This document shows, piece after piece, positions 43,539-50,499 of a stretch of DNA of 64,000 nt. Below the pieces are notes generated by a model. The model ran no database searches. It was not told the origin of the DNA and saw only the letters and a list, made by a program, of their open reading frames with translations. How positions within the stretch are numbered: position 1 is the stretch's first letter; every line of letters begins with the position of its first letter. The stretch lies in contig NZ_CP004393.1 in assembly GCF_000819565.1 (NCBI RefSeq), positions 2,418,001 through 2,482,000 of the forward strand, read 5' to 3'. The position numbers and the translations under genes were made by a program. The DNA comes from Celeribacter indicus. GTDB taxonomy: Bacteria > Pseudomonadota > Alphaproteobacteria > Rhodobacterales > Rhodobacteraceae.

Positions 43539-43608
43539 AGACGGGCCGTCTCAAAAATTGCGACGAAACCGACGATCTGACGGCATCCCCCGTCGCAATT
43601 TTTGAGAC
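43471..43608. repeat. Iteron-like palindromic repeats (candidate origin)
   Basis: A roughly 40-base imperfect palindrome, from gtcgcaaaaatgaagacggg to gtctcaaaaattgcgac, is present at 43471-43510 and again at 43526-43564 (one G shorter). The 17-base arm gtctcaaaaattgcgac recurs in inverted orientation at 43592-43608. Such arrays inside or next to a rep gene are typical of origins bound by their own initiator. Confidence 0.6.
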
Positions 43609-43753
43609 ATCCTTACCTACCATACCCACTGGTGCAGACGCAGCCAAGAAGACGCCCTTGCACACTGTGCCCCCCGGTAACAGCAGAAAAAACAGCCTCA
43701 CGGCAATGAAACAGCAGGAACAGGCAGATGACACCAATGGAAAAACACGATGA
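43535..43753 (+). CDS. Small ORF, possibly the shifted C terminus of the replication protein
   Basis: Seventy-two codons, MKTGRLKNCDETDDLTASPV, then FETSLPTIPTGADAAKKTPL and a lysine/glutamine-rich end. It overlaps the end of the upstream gene, has no clear ribosome-binding site and looks like an unstructured tail. It is either a separate small protein or the natural end of the preceding gene before a frameshift in the repeats. Confidence 0.35.
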   Translation: MKTGRLKNCDETDDLTASPVAIFETSLPTIPTGADAAKKTPLHTVPPGNSRKNSLTAMKQQEQADDTNGKTR

Positions 43754-43964
43754 ATTTCCGCCCCTCGATAAGTGGCGGTTTGATGACATGACGTCGAAGA
43801 CGGAGAAGCTTTGGGGCTTGCCGTCTATCGCCAAGGCGCTGGGTGTGAGCGTGGACAAGGCAAGGAAGCTGGCACAGAAGGACGATGTGCCAATCTATAG
43901 ACCAGACGGCGCGACTTACATGGCGTTCAGATCGGACCTCATGGCATGGCTGAGGACGAAGTGA
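43728..43964 (+). CDS. Small helix-turn-helix protein
   Basis: A 78-residue protein (start 43728 or 43740) with KLWGLPSIAKALGVSVDKAR and KLAQKDDVPIYRPDGATYMA, a MerR/excisionase-type helix-turn-helix with a wing, ending FRSDLMAWLRTK. DNA-binding proteins of this sort often precede the packaging genes in phages, where terminase small subunits use the same fold. Here a separate P27-type small terminase exists, so the role is more likely regulatory. Confidence 0.65.
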   Translation: MTPMEKHDEFPPLDKWRFDDMTSKTEKLWGLPSIAKALGVSVDKARKLAQKDDVPIYRPDGATYMAFRSDLMAWLRTK

Positions 43965-44012
43965 TAAATGCAGAATTTGGCCGCTAACCTATCCGGCCAT
44001 TTTGGCCCCATG

Positions 44013-44053
44013 GGGTGACGGTGTGTCGGGGCTGGGGTGACGGTGTGTCGGGG
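44013..44053. repeat. Tandem repeat upstream of the portal gene
   Basis: The segment ggggtgacggtgtgtcgggg occurs twice with a 22-base period, in a region without genes between the HTH gene and the portal gene. Confidence 0.6.
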
Positions 44054-44145
44054 GGTGGTCCTGAACTTTGGGACCAAAGGCGGGACCGGCGAGGGGACCA
44101 ACGCGCGATATAGAGGCTAAATAGGATTTTTTCTGAGGGGAAACT

Positions 44146-44178
44146 AGGATCTGCTAGGATTTACTAGGATCTGCTAGG
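44146..44178. repeat. Short direct repeats (ctaggatctg-type)
   Basis: The unit ctaggat(c/t)t(g/a) is repeated head to tail about four times, with an outlying aggatt at about 44122. The array lies 35 bp upstream of the portal start. It could be a packaging (pac/cos) or late-regulator binding site. Confidence 0.5.
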
Positions 44179-44213
44179 TTGGCGAAGAAAACGGCGCGGC
44201 GCACTGTCGGGCC

Positions 44214-45416
44214 ATGTTCAAGATCTTCCGTCGCTCCGAAACGAAATCCTTCGCTGATCCCTCACCGGATTTGCTGTCCCTGTTCGGGATCACGCCGACC
44301 GCTGCGGGTGTGGCGGTGTCGTCGGAGGCTGCGCTTCGTGTTCCCGCCGTCTCCTCGGCCATTCGCCTGATTTCGGAGGCGACAGCCTCGCTCGAAGTCA
44401 AGGTGAAGCGGATCGGTGCAGACGGCACGGAAGCTGACGATCCGGGCTCGTCCATTCTAGGACTTCTCCGTGACCAGGCGAATGACTGGACGGACGGCTT
44501 TTCCTTCATCCGCGACTTGGTGATTGACGCCCTGTCCGATGATCGCGGCGGTCTGGCCTTCGTGAACCGGATCGACGGGCGTCCGGTGGAGCTCATTCGC
44601 TATCGCGCAGGGATCATGAGCGTGGATTACGAACCGGACACCGGCGAGCCGTCCTATCGAATCTCAGGCCGCGTGGTGCGCTCTCAGGATGTGATCCATC
44701 TTCGCAGCCCGTTCGGACGGGCCCCGCTTTCACTGGCGCGCGAGGCCATCGGACTTGCGATAGTCATGGAACGGCACGGATCGAACCTTTTCGGATCCGG
44801 AGCCCGGCCATCGGGCGTTTTGAGTTTCCCCAAGGGCATGGGCGAGGAATCGGTGAAGAAGGCGCGAGAGGCGTGGCGCAAAACTCACGAGGGCGGCGAA
44901 ACCGGCCGCACCGCGATCCTGTATGACGGCGCCAGCTTCACGCCGCTGCAACTGACCTCGACCGACAGCCAGTTTCTGGAGAACCGGCAGTTCCAGATCA
45001 CGGAAATCGCACGGGCGTTCAGGGTGCCGCCTTCGATGCTCTTCCAGCTCGACCGAGCGACGTGGAGCAATTCGGAACAGATGGGGCAGGAATTCCTTAC
45101 CTACAGCCTCGAGCCTTGGCTGCGCGCGCTCGAAGGGGCGCTCCGGCGGGCTCTGTTCCTGCCGGATGAGCGCCCGCGCATGGCGATCCGGTTCGATCGC
45201 GACGACCTGACCCGCGCCGACCTCACGGCGCGCGCGACGGCGATCAACAGCCTGATCGCGAGCCGCACTATCAATCCCAACGAGGGCCGCGACTGGCTCG
45301 GCCTCGCTCCGTACCAGGGCGGCGAGGAGTTCTTCAATCCCAACATTTCTACCTCGGGCGGCGCGGCTGTCGCGCGAGATCCCGAAGACAAGGAACAGAT
45401 CGACAATGCAGATTGA
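44214..45416 (+). CDS. HK97-type phage portal protein
   Basis: The 400-residue protein is a Phage_portal family member: RVPAVSSAIRLISEATASLE near the N terminus, DVIHLRSPFGRAPLSLAREA, ASFTPLQLTSTDSQFLENRQ, ITEIARAFRVPPSMLFQLDR and the late SIASRTINPNEGRDWLGLAP-type segment. It forms the dodecameric ring at one capsid vertex for DNA entry. It starts the head module and overlaps the next gene by 11 bases. Confidence 0.93.
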   Translation: MFKIFRRSETKSFADPSPDLLSLFGITPTAAGVAVSSEAALRVPAVSSAIRLISEATASLEVKVKRIGADGTEADDPGSSILGLLRDQANDWTDGFSFIRDLVIDALSDDRGGLAFVNRIDGRPVELIRYRAGIMSVDYEPDTGEPSYRISGRVVRSQDVIHLRSPFGRAPLSLAREAIGLAIVMERHGSNLFGSGARPSGVLSFPKGMGEESVKKAREAWRKTHEGGETGRTAILYDGASFTPLQLTSTDSQFLENRQFQITEIARAFRVPPSMLFQLDRATWSNSEQMGQEFLTYSLEPWLRALEGALRRALFLPDERPRMAIRFDRDDLTRADLTARATAINSLIASRTINPNEGRDWLGLAPYQGGEEFFNPNISTSGGAAVARDPEDKEQIDNAD

Positions 45417-45792
45417 CGATATTCTCTCGGCGGCGGCGGATCATGAGAAGGGCGCCTGGTTGGATCTGGCACATCCCGAAACGGGTGAACCGACCGGAAT
45501 TCGCCTGCGTCTGGCGGGGCCCGACAGCGACACGCAGTCGCGCTCGCGCCTCAGTCTGGCCGACGAACTTGCCGAGGCCGCAGATCTCGATGGCAGGGTA
45601 AATGCGGCCGCCCGCGAAAAGGCGCGGCTCAACAGCCTCGCGCGCTGCGTTCTGGACTGGGAGGTGATGGAGGACGACCAGCCGATACCCTTCACTCACA
45701 AGAATGTCCTGCGGTTACTGCGGGCGGCGACATGGGTTCAAGTTCAGGTCGATGCCTTTGCGGGTGATCGCCGGAACTTCGGGGGGCTGTGA
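45406..45792 (+). CDS. Unknown protein between portal and protease-capsid
   Basis: A 128-residue acidic protein: MQIDDILSAAADHEKGAWLD, GEPTGIRLRLAGPDSDTQSR, LARCVLDWEVMEDDQPIPFT, LLRAATWVQVQVDAFAGDRR. The layout (N-terminal domain handling a DPDS/GPDS-type loop, C-terminal conserved VLDW...FT...N) resembles small proteins in Rhodobacterales phage loci that are like tail-assembly chaperones. Function unproven. It overlaps the downstream gene by 4 bases. Confidence 0.55.
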   Translation: MQIDDILSAAADHEKGAWLDLAHPETGEPTGIRLRLAGPDSDTQSRSRLSLADELAEAADLDGRVNAAAREKARLNSLARCVLDWEVMEDDQPIPFTHKNVLRLLRAATWVQVQVDAFAGDRRNFGGL

Positions 45793-47312
45793 TGGACAAG
45801 ATCGAAGTCAAGGCAAACCTCTCCGTTGATGACGAGGGTTCCGTCACCGGCGTGGCATGGCCTTTCCGCTCGGCGGATCGCATGGGCGACGTAATCGAGA
45901 GGGCGGCGTTCGCCAACGCGGTGCCACCCTTGCCGATGCTCGATACGCATGACCAGACTAAAGCAATTGGGGTCTGGAATGAAGTGGCGGTGACAGACGA
46001 GGGCCTCAAGCTGAAAGGGCGCCTCCTGGTCAACGACGTGGAGCGAGCACGCGAGGTGCGGGCGCTTGTTCTGGCAGGCGGCATGCGCGGTCTCTCCATC
46101 GGTTTCCACGCTACAAAGGCGCTACCGCGCCATGGCGGAGGCAGGACCATTCAAGCCCTCGAACTCATGGAAATCTCAATCGTCGCGGTTCCGGCGCATC
46201 CGGGCGCGCGCATCACCTCTGCGAAAGGAGCAGAAATGGCCGAACAAGAGAACGGCGCGCCGGATGTGACGGCGCTCGAAACCAAGGTGGGCGAAACCAC
46301 GGAGGCGATCACGGTGCTGACCCAGCGCCTTGACAAGGTGGAGGCCAAGGCAAACCGCCCCGGCGGAGATCAGGAGAGGAAGGACGATCCCTCTGACGAG
46401 CGCAAGGCCTTCGCGAACTACCTCCGCCATGGCGATCGGATCAGCGACGAGGACCGCAAGGCGCTCAACGTGTCGAGCGATCCGCAGGGCGGCTATCTCG
46501 CCCCGCCGGAGTTGTCTTCGGAGATCATCCGCGATCTGGTGGAATATTCCCCGATCCGATCCGTTGCTTCCGTGCGCACGACCACGGCGCCGTCCGTGAT
46601 CTATCCGACACGTGGTGATGTCACCAACGCGCGCTGGCATGGGGAAATGGACGAGCGGAAAGGCAGCGATATTTCGTTCGGCCAAAAGGAGCTCGAGCCG
46701 AAAGAAATTTCCACCTATGTGGACATTTCCAATCGCTTGCTCGCCGACGCTCCGCAGGCCGAAATCGAGGTCCGCGCGGCGCTTTCGGAAGATTTTGGGC
46801 AGAAGGAAGCCAAGGCTTTCGTGAACGGTGCGGGCGGCCCTGAGCCCGAAGGCTTCATGGCCCATCCGAGCATCGAGCACACGGTGAATGGCCATGCAAC
46901 GGAGATTAAGGCCGACGCGCTGATCAAGCTGCTGTACGCGCTCCCGGCTACCTACCGCAACCGGGGTGTCTGGGCGCTCAATGGCACCACGCTGGGTCTC
47001 GTTCGCACGATGAAGGACGGGCAGGGCAACTACCTGTGGCAACCGTCCTATCAGGCCGGGCAACCGGAGACGATCCTCGGGCGCCCTGTGGTGGAAATGG
47101 TCGATATGCCGGACGTGGAAGCGAATGCGTTCCCGATCTGCTACGGCGATTTCTCCGCCTATCGCATCATCGATCGGCTTGCCGTGACGACGCTGGTGGA
47201 TCCTTACACGCAGGCGACCACCGGCATCACCCGCATCCACGCAACGCGGCGCACCGGCGGTGCGGTGTTGCAGGCTGCGCGCTTCCGCAAACTCAAGATG
47301 GCCGCGAGCTGA
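45789..47312 (+). CDS. Prohead protease fused to HK97-fold major capsid protein
   Basis: The 507-residue product has two parts. Residues about 1-145 are a peptidase S78 prohead protease: VTGVAWPFRSADRMGDVIER, MLDTHDQTKAIGVWNEV with the catalytic His, and GGMRGLSIGFHATKA with the catalytic Ser. Residues about 150-507 are a major capsid protein: a coiled-coil scaffold-like delta domain (DVTALETKVGETTEAITVLT), then GGYLAPPELSSEIIRDLVEY and the C-terminal GDFSAYRIIDRLAVTTLVDP. Inside the gene, AAAGGAG lies 5 bases before an in-frame ATG at 46236, which would yield a separate 358-residue capsid precursor. Confidence 0.9.
   Translation: MMDKIEVKANLSVDDEGSVTGVAWPFRSADRMGDVIERAAFANAVPPLPMLDTHDQTKAIGVWNEVAVTDEGLKLKGRLLVNDVERAREVRALVLAGGMRGLSIGFHATKALPRHGGGRTIQALELMEISIVAVPAHPGARITSAKGAEMAEQENGAPDVTALETKVGETTEAITVLTQRLDKVEAKANRPGGDQERKDDPSDERKAFANYLRHGDRISDEDRKALNVSSDPQGGYLAPPELSSEIIRDLVEYSPIRSVASVRTTTAPSVIYPTRGDVTNARWHGEMDERKGSDISFGQKELEPKEISTYVDISNRLLADAPQAEIEVRAALSEDFGQKEAKAFVNGAGGPEPEGFMAHPSIEHTVNGHATEIKADALIKLLYALPATYRNRGVWALNGTTLGLVRTMKDGQGNYLWQPSYQAGQPETILGRPVVEMVDMPDVEANAFPICYGDFSAYRIIDRLAVTTLVDPYTQATTGITRIHATRRTGGAVLQAARFRKLKMAAS
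46224..46238 (+). promoter_or_regulatory. Internal ribosome-binding site and start for separate capsid protein
   Basis: aaaggag (46224-46230), 5 bases of spacing and ATG at 46236-46238, in frame with the capsid part. This is the best Shine-Dalgarno in the head module. It would allow excess capsid over protease from one gene. Confidence 0.65.
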
Positions 47313-47324
47313 GGAGTCTGATCC

Positions 47325-47702
47325 ATGCGAGACCTCTACAACAACATTGTCACGCTTCCCGCCCTCGCCCCCGCGGTTCACACCGCGGCGGCAACCGGTG
47401 CCGGCATCGACACCGCGCGCAGCAGATCCGCCGCCTTCGTCGTGAGCACTGGTGCCGTTGTCGGGTCGGCGGATTTCGGCGTCAGCTTGCAGGAAAGCGA
47501 CGACGGGACATCCTGGAAGAGCGTAGACGCGGCACAGGTGCAAAGCAATGCGCCCGCCACGCTCGAAGCCGACAGCGCGTATCGTCTCGGCTATCTTGGT
47601 TCAAAGCGCTACGTGCGCCTCGCGCTGACGAGGGCGGGCGGGACAAGTCTTGCCTTGGGCGCAGTCGCCGCGCTCGAGCCGCTGGACCGTCCGGCGGCGT
47701 AA
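47325..47702 (+). CDS. Small structural protein after the capsid gene
   Basis: A 125-residue alanine-rich protein: MRDLYNNIVTLPALAPAVHT, FVVSTGAVVGSADFGVSLQE, AYRLGYLGSKRYVRLALTRA, ending LEPLDRPAA. A beta-sandwich-like protein at this place in HK97-type head modules is usually a capsid decoration or head-related protein. No firm family. It begins 12 bases after the capsid gene. Confidence 0.65.
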   Translation: MRDLYNNIVTLPALAPAVHTAAATGAGIDTARSRSAAFVVSTGAVVGSADFGVSLQESDDGTSWKSVDAAQVQSNAPATLEADSAYRLGYLGSKRYVRLALTRAGGTSLALGAVAALEPLDRPAA

Positions 47703-47712
47703 GGCGGCGGCG

Positions 47713-48072
47713 ATGGCTTTCCGTGCTCCTCATGTGTGCGGCTGCGGACAGCGCGTCCCTGCCGGGATGCGCTGTCCGTGCCAGGTGAAACGGGACGCGG
47801 AGCGCAAGGCGCGGTTCGACAAGAGGCGCCCAAGCGCACATCAGCGCGGCCTGGGCGCGGACTGGCGAAAGCTCCGCGCACGGTATCTTCGAGACAACCC
47901 GTTTTGTGTGATCTGCGGCGCAATCGCGACGGACGTGGATCATATCGTTCCGAGGTCTGTGGCGCCCGAACGGCGGCTCGACACCTTCAACCTTCAGAGC
48001 TTGTGCAAAGCTCATCACTCCGGCGCCAAGCAGAGCCTCGAGCGCCGCCTCTACAAGGATAGGAAGACATGA
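47713..48072 (+). CDS. HNH endonuclease
   Basis: From the ATG at 47713 the 119-residue protein has an N-terminal zinc-binding cluster (VCGCGQRVPAGMRCPCQVKR) and an HNH core: NPFCVICGAIATDVDHIVPR, FNLQSLCKAHHSGAKQSLER. In HK97-type phages an HNH protein beside the head genes assists the large terminase at the cos site. The core His, Asn and His and the zinc cysteines are present. It overlaps the next gene by 4 bases. Confidence 0.9.
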   Translation: MAFRAPHVCGCGQRVPAGMRCPCQVKRDAERKARFDKRRPSAHQRGLGADWRKLRARYLRDNPFCVICGAIATDVDHIVPRSVAPERRLDTFNLQSLCKAHHSGAKQSLERRLYKDRKT

Positions 48073-48554
48073 TCTACGCGACCAACGGCGCAAAGATTTA
48101 CATCGGCGCGGCCGTCGAGGTTCTCGGTGAAGATGTGGTCGAAAGCGATTTCGCCTCCCAACCTTGGGTCGAAATCGGAGAGGCCTCAAGTATCGGAACG
48201 CTGGGCGATACGGCATCGGAAATCACGTTCGAGGGCCTGAGCCATTCGCGCACCCGTCGCCTCAAGGGCACGCGTGATGGCGGTACCATGGAACTGGCCT
48301 TCGGCCTCGATGCGGCGGACACAGGCCAGATCGCCTTGAAGGCTGCCGAGAAAACCAAGGACAACTATGCGTTCCGTGTCGTCATGAATGACGCGCCGGC
48401 CGGTGGCGGAACGCCGTCTGAGCGTCTTTTCGCGGCCATGGTGTCGAGCGCGACGGAAGTTCTCGATGAGACCAACAGCGTAATGATGCTGAATTCCTCC
48501 TTGTGGGTGAACAGCAATATCGTGCGTATAGACGCGGCGGAATCGGGAAGCTGA
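48069..48554 (+). CDS. Phage tail tube (major tail) protein
   Basis: The 161-residue protein starts MIYATNGAKIYIGAAVEVLG and has EASSIGTLGDTASEITFEGL, GTMELAFGLDAADTGQIALK and YAFRVVMNDAPAGGGTPSER, the beta-barrel pattern of small siphovirus tail tube proteins (TTP/lambda V-like). Its position before the head-tail adaptors, rather than after them, is unusual. Assignment is by pattern and gene context. Confidence 0.7.
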   Translation: MIYATNGAKIYIGAAVEVLGEDVVESDFASQPWVEIGEASSIGTLGDTASEITFEGLSHSRTRRLKGTRDGGTMELAFGLDAADTGQIALKAAEKTKDNYAFRVVMNDAPAGGGTPSERLFAAMVSSATEVLDETNSVMMLNSSLWVNSNIVRIDAAESGS

Positions 48555-48556
48555 TC

Positions 48557-48871
48557 ATGGCAATCGTGACGCTCAGGCAGGTGAAGGCGCAGTTGTCGTT
48601 TTCGGACGATCTCGGCATCGGCGAGGATGATGATCTGATCATCCGCAAGATCGAGGCTGCGCAGCACCATCTCGAACGCCTTCTGGGGTTTCGGATCGAT
48701 GAGACCTACGGCGGGTCCGACCAAAGAGAGGTGCCTCCGGATCTGATCGAGGCGGTCTGCCAGCTCTCGGCGTGGTGGTATGAGACCCGCGAAGCGGCAG
48801 GAGAGGGGGCACGGGAAATGCCCTTCGGTGTGTCACGCATCGTCAACGAATATCGGGAGTTCACCTTCTGA
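48557..48871 (+). CDS. Head-tail connector protein (gp6-like)
   Basis: The ATG at 48557 gives 104 residues: MAIVTLRQVKAQLSFSDDLG, DDDLIIRKIEAAQHHLERLL, DLIEAVCQLSAWWYETREAA. This all-helical pattern with early L-x-x-V-K-x-x-L and a late LL/WW helix is the HK97 gp6/phage_QLRG family of connector proteins that bind under the portal. It shares one base with the next gene start. Confidence 0.85.
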   Translation: MAIVTLRQVKAQLSFSDDLGIGEDDDLIIRKIEAAQHHLERLLGFRIDETYGGSDQREVPPDLIEAVCQLSAWWYETREAAGEGAREMPFGVSRIVNEYREFTF

Positions 48872-49326
48872 TGGAAAAGGATGGCGGTCTCTCGAAGTTT
48901 CAAAAACGCATGCAGGCAATTCCGAAGGATGTGCGCGCCGCGGTGAAGCCAGCACTCGTGCGCAACGCCGAGGAGATGGCGCGGACGATGCGCACAATGG
49001 TTCCCGAGGAAACAGGCAAGCTCAAGGAGAGCATCCTCGTGACGGGGCCCGGCGAAAGTACACCGCCGTACTCGCAACCCGGCGGATCGCAGTCGGTTGG
49101 ATTGACCCAGGCGGCGGTCACGGCGGGAAACAGCGACGCGCGTTATGCCCACCTCGTGGAATACGGCCATAGCAACGGCTTCATGCAGGGTGCCGAACAG
49201 GGGACGCGGGGGCAGGAGGTTCCAGCGAAGCCGTTTTTCTGGCCCGCTGTGCGCCTGCATCGCAAGAAAGCGGCTTCGTCGATCAAGCGGGCGATCTCGA
49301 AGGCCGTCAAGGAGTCAGGCAAATGA
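48871..49326 (+). CDS. HK97 gp10-like tail/head completion protein
   Basis: A 151-residue protein with DVRAAVKPALVRNAEEMART, MVPEETGKLKESILVTGPGE, DARYAHLVEYGHSNGFMQG and VPAKPFFWPAVRLHRKKA, which are the conserved elements of HK97-gp10_like proteins (the Y-A-x-x-V-E-x-G and P-A-x-P-F motifs). It joins head and tail. It overlaps the following gene by 4 bases. Confidence 0.9.
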   Translation: MEKDGGLSKFQKRMQAIPKDVRAAVKPALVRNAEEMARTMRTMVPEETGKLKESILVTGPGESTPPYSQPGGSQSVGLTQAAVTAGNSDARYAHLVEYGHSNGFMQGAEQGTRGQEVPAKPFFWPAVRLHRKKAASSIKRAISKAVKESGK

Positions 49327-49733
49327 GCGCCGAACTTGCCGTTCAGAAAGCCATACGTGCACGATTGATCGGATCGGCCGGTCTGACGGCGCTTGTTCCT
49401 GCCGCCGCAATCCTTGATCGCAACGAGCGCCCGGCGTCATCGCCGGCGATCATTCTCGGCGAGAGCCAGTCTGTGGACGAGGGAGACAGCCTCAGCCGAT
49501 CGCACACGCGGGTGTTTCACACGATCCACGTCTGGTTGCGGGAGCCGTCTCTCGAAGGCGTCAAGAGGATCTGCGGAGAGATTCGGGCGGCACTGAAGTC
49601 GCACCGGCCCGATCTGGGGGCTTTCCATTGCGCGGACTGGCGGGTGTCGGGGATGCGATACCTTCGGGACGGCGATGGGGTGACCTCCCACGGTGTGGTG
49701 ACGGTCGATGTTCTCGTATCGGGGGACGGCTGA
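49323..49733 (+). CDS. DUF3168 tail completion protein
   Basis: A 136-residue protein: MSAELAVQKAIRARLIGSAG, PAIILGESQSVDEGDSLSRS, HTIHVWLREPSLEGVKRICG, GVVTVDVLVSGDG. The pattern of an N-terminal helix followed by x-I-x-V-W and a final beta strand is that of DUF3168 (gpU-like tail terminator) proteins. It shares a base with the next gene. Confidence 0.87.
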   Translation: MSAELAVQKAIRARLIGSAGLTALVPAAAILDRNERPASSPAIILGESQSVDEGDSLSRSHTRVFHTIHVWLREPSLEGVKRICGEIRAALKSHRPDLGAFHCADWRVSGMRYLRDGDGVTSHGVVTVDVLVSGDG

Positions 49734-50056
49734 TGAGGGCCGGCAAGATGCGTCACAAGATCGAGATCAGGGCCGTTGCCGTCGAACCGAATGAATTCGG
49801 AACACCGGTCGAGAGCAGCCAGGCGTCCAAAATCCTGCGGGCCGAAGTAGTTCAGCAGACCACGGAGGAATTTATCCGTGCGCAGGGCGCGCTCGATGAA
49901 ACACTGATTCTGTTCCGTGTTCGAAATCCCGGCGGGGTGACGACCTCGATGCGTGTCATTTACCGGGGCGACACGTACGGCATTCGCGAGATCGTTCCCA
50001 TTGAGAACGAGCGCGGACTTGAACTGCGCTGTCGGAAATCAGGGGGACAACCGTGA
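49733..50056 (+). CDS. Phage head closure protein (head-tail joining, SPP1 gp16-like)
   Basis: The ATG at 49733 gives 107 residues: MRAGKMRHKIEIRAVAVEPN, SQASKILRAEVVQQTTEEFI, GVTTSMRVIYRGDTYGIREI. It starts with the usual G-x-x-R-H-x-I-x-I strand and has the V-x-Y-x-G-x-x-Y-x-I motif of Phage_H_T_join proteins. It overlaps the terminase small subunit gene by 4 bases. Confidence 0.88.
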   Translation: MRAGKMRHKIEIRAVAVEPNEFGTPVESSQASKILRAEVVQQTTEEFIRAQGALDETLILFRVRNPGGVTTSMRVIYRGDTYGIREIVPIENERGLELRCRKSGGQP

Positions 50057-50499
50057 TGCGTGGAGTGAAGCCCGAAATGAAAACCGATCCGGAAGCCATT
50101 ACCGATCTGGATCCGCCCGGGTGGTTATCCGGTGATGCGAAGGACGAATGGGTGCGCGTCATGCCGATCCTGTCGAAGCGGCGCATCCTGACTGCGGCAG
50201 ATGTGGGCAGTCTGGAAAACTTTTGCGTCGCGATGGGGCAGGTACGGGAAATGGAGCGTGTCCTTCAGGAAAAAGGCGCCGTCTATCAGGCAGGCGATAT
50301 GCTCAAACGAAATCCGGCGGCAAGCATCCAGGCGGACGCGATGAACCGCGCGCGGCTTCTGGCGGCGGAGCTCGGCCTCACGCCGGTGTCGCGATCGCGC
50401 CCGGCAATCCGTGATGATGCCGCACCAGAGGAGGATGATCCCTTGAGCCTCGGCGGCCTTTTCGGCTGGCAGGGCGGGCTCGGCGGTGCCGTGCAATGA
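50053..50499 (+). CDS. terS: Terminase small subunit, P27 family
   Basis: A 148-residue protein with PGWLSGDAKDEWVRVMPILS, LTAADVGSLENFCVAMGQVR, VYQAGDMLKRNPAASIQADA and RARLLAAELGLTPVSRSR, all signatures of phage terminase P27 (N-P-A motif, L-G-L-x-P-x-x-R). It would recognise the packaging site. The arrangement here, after the adaptors instead of before the portal, is not the usual HK97 order. It overlaps the large subunit by 4 bases. Confidence 0.92.
   Translation: MMRGVKPEMKTDPEAITDLDPPGWLSGDAKDEWVRVMPILSKRRILTAADVGSLENFCVAMGQVREMERVLQEKGAVYQAGDMLKRNPAASIQADAMNRARLLAAELGLTPVSRSRPAIRDDAAPEEDDPLSLGGLFGWQGGLGGAVQ

Noticed and set aside
43471..43608. Possible CRISPR-like array
   Set aside because: There are only two full units and a half unit, the spacing is 15 bases, and the units are themselves palindromic within a coding end. 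No cas genes are present.
45406..45792. Calling this a tail-assembly chaperone
   Set aside because: Only a loose resemblance and an unusual position next to the portal; left as unknown.
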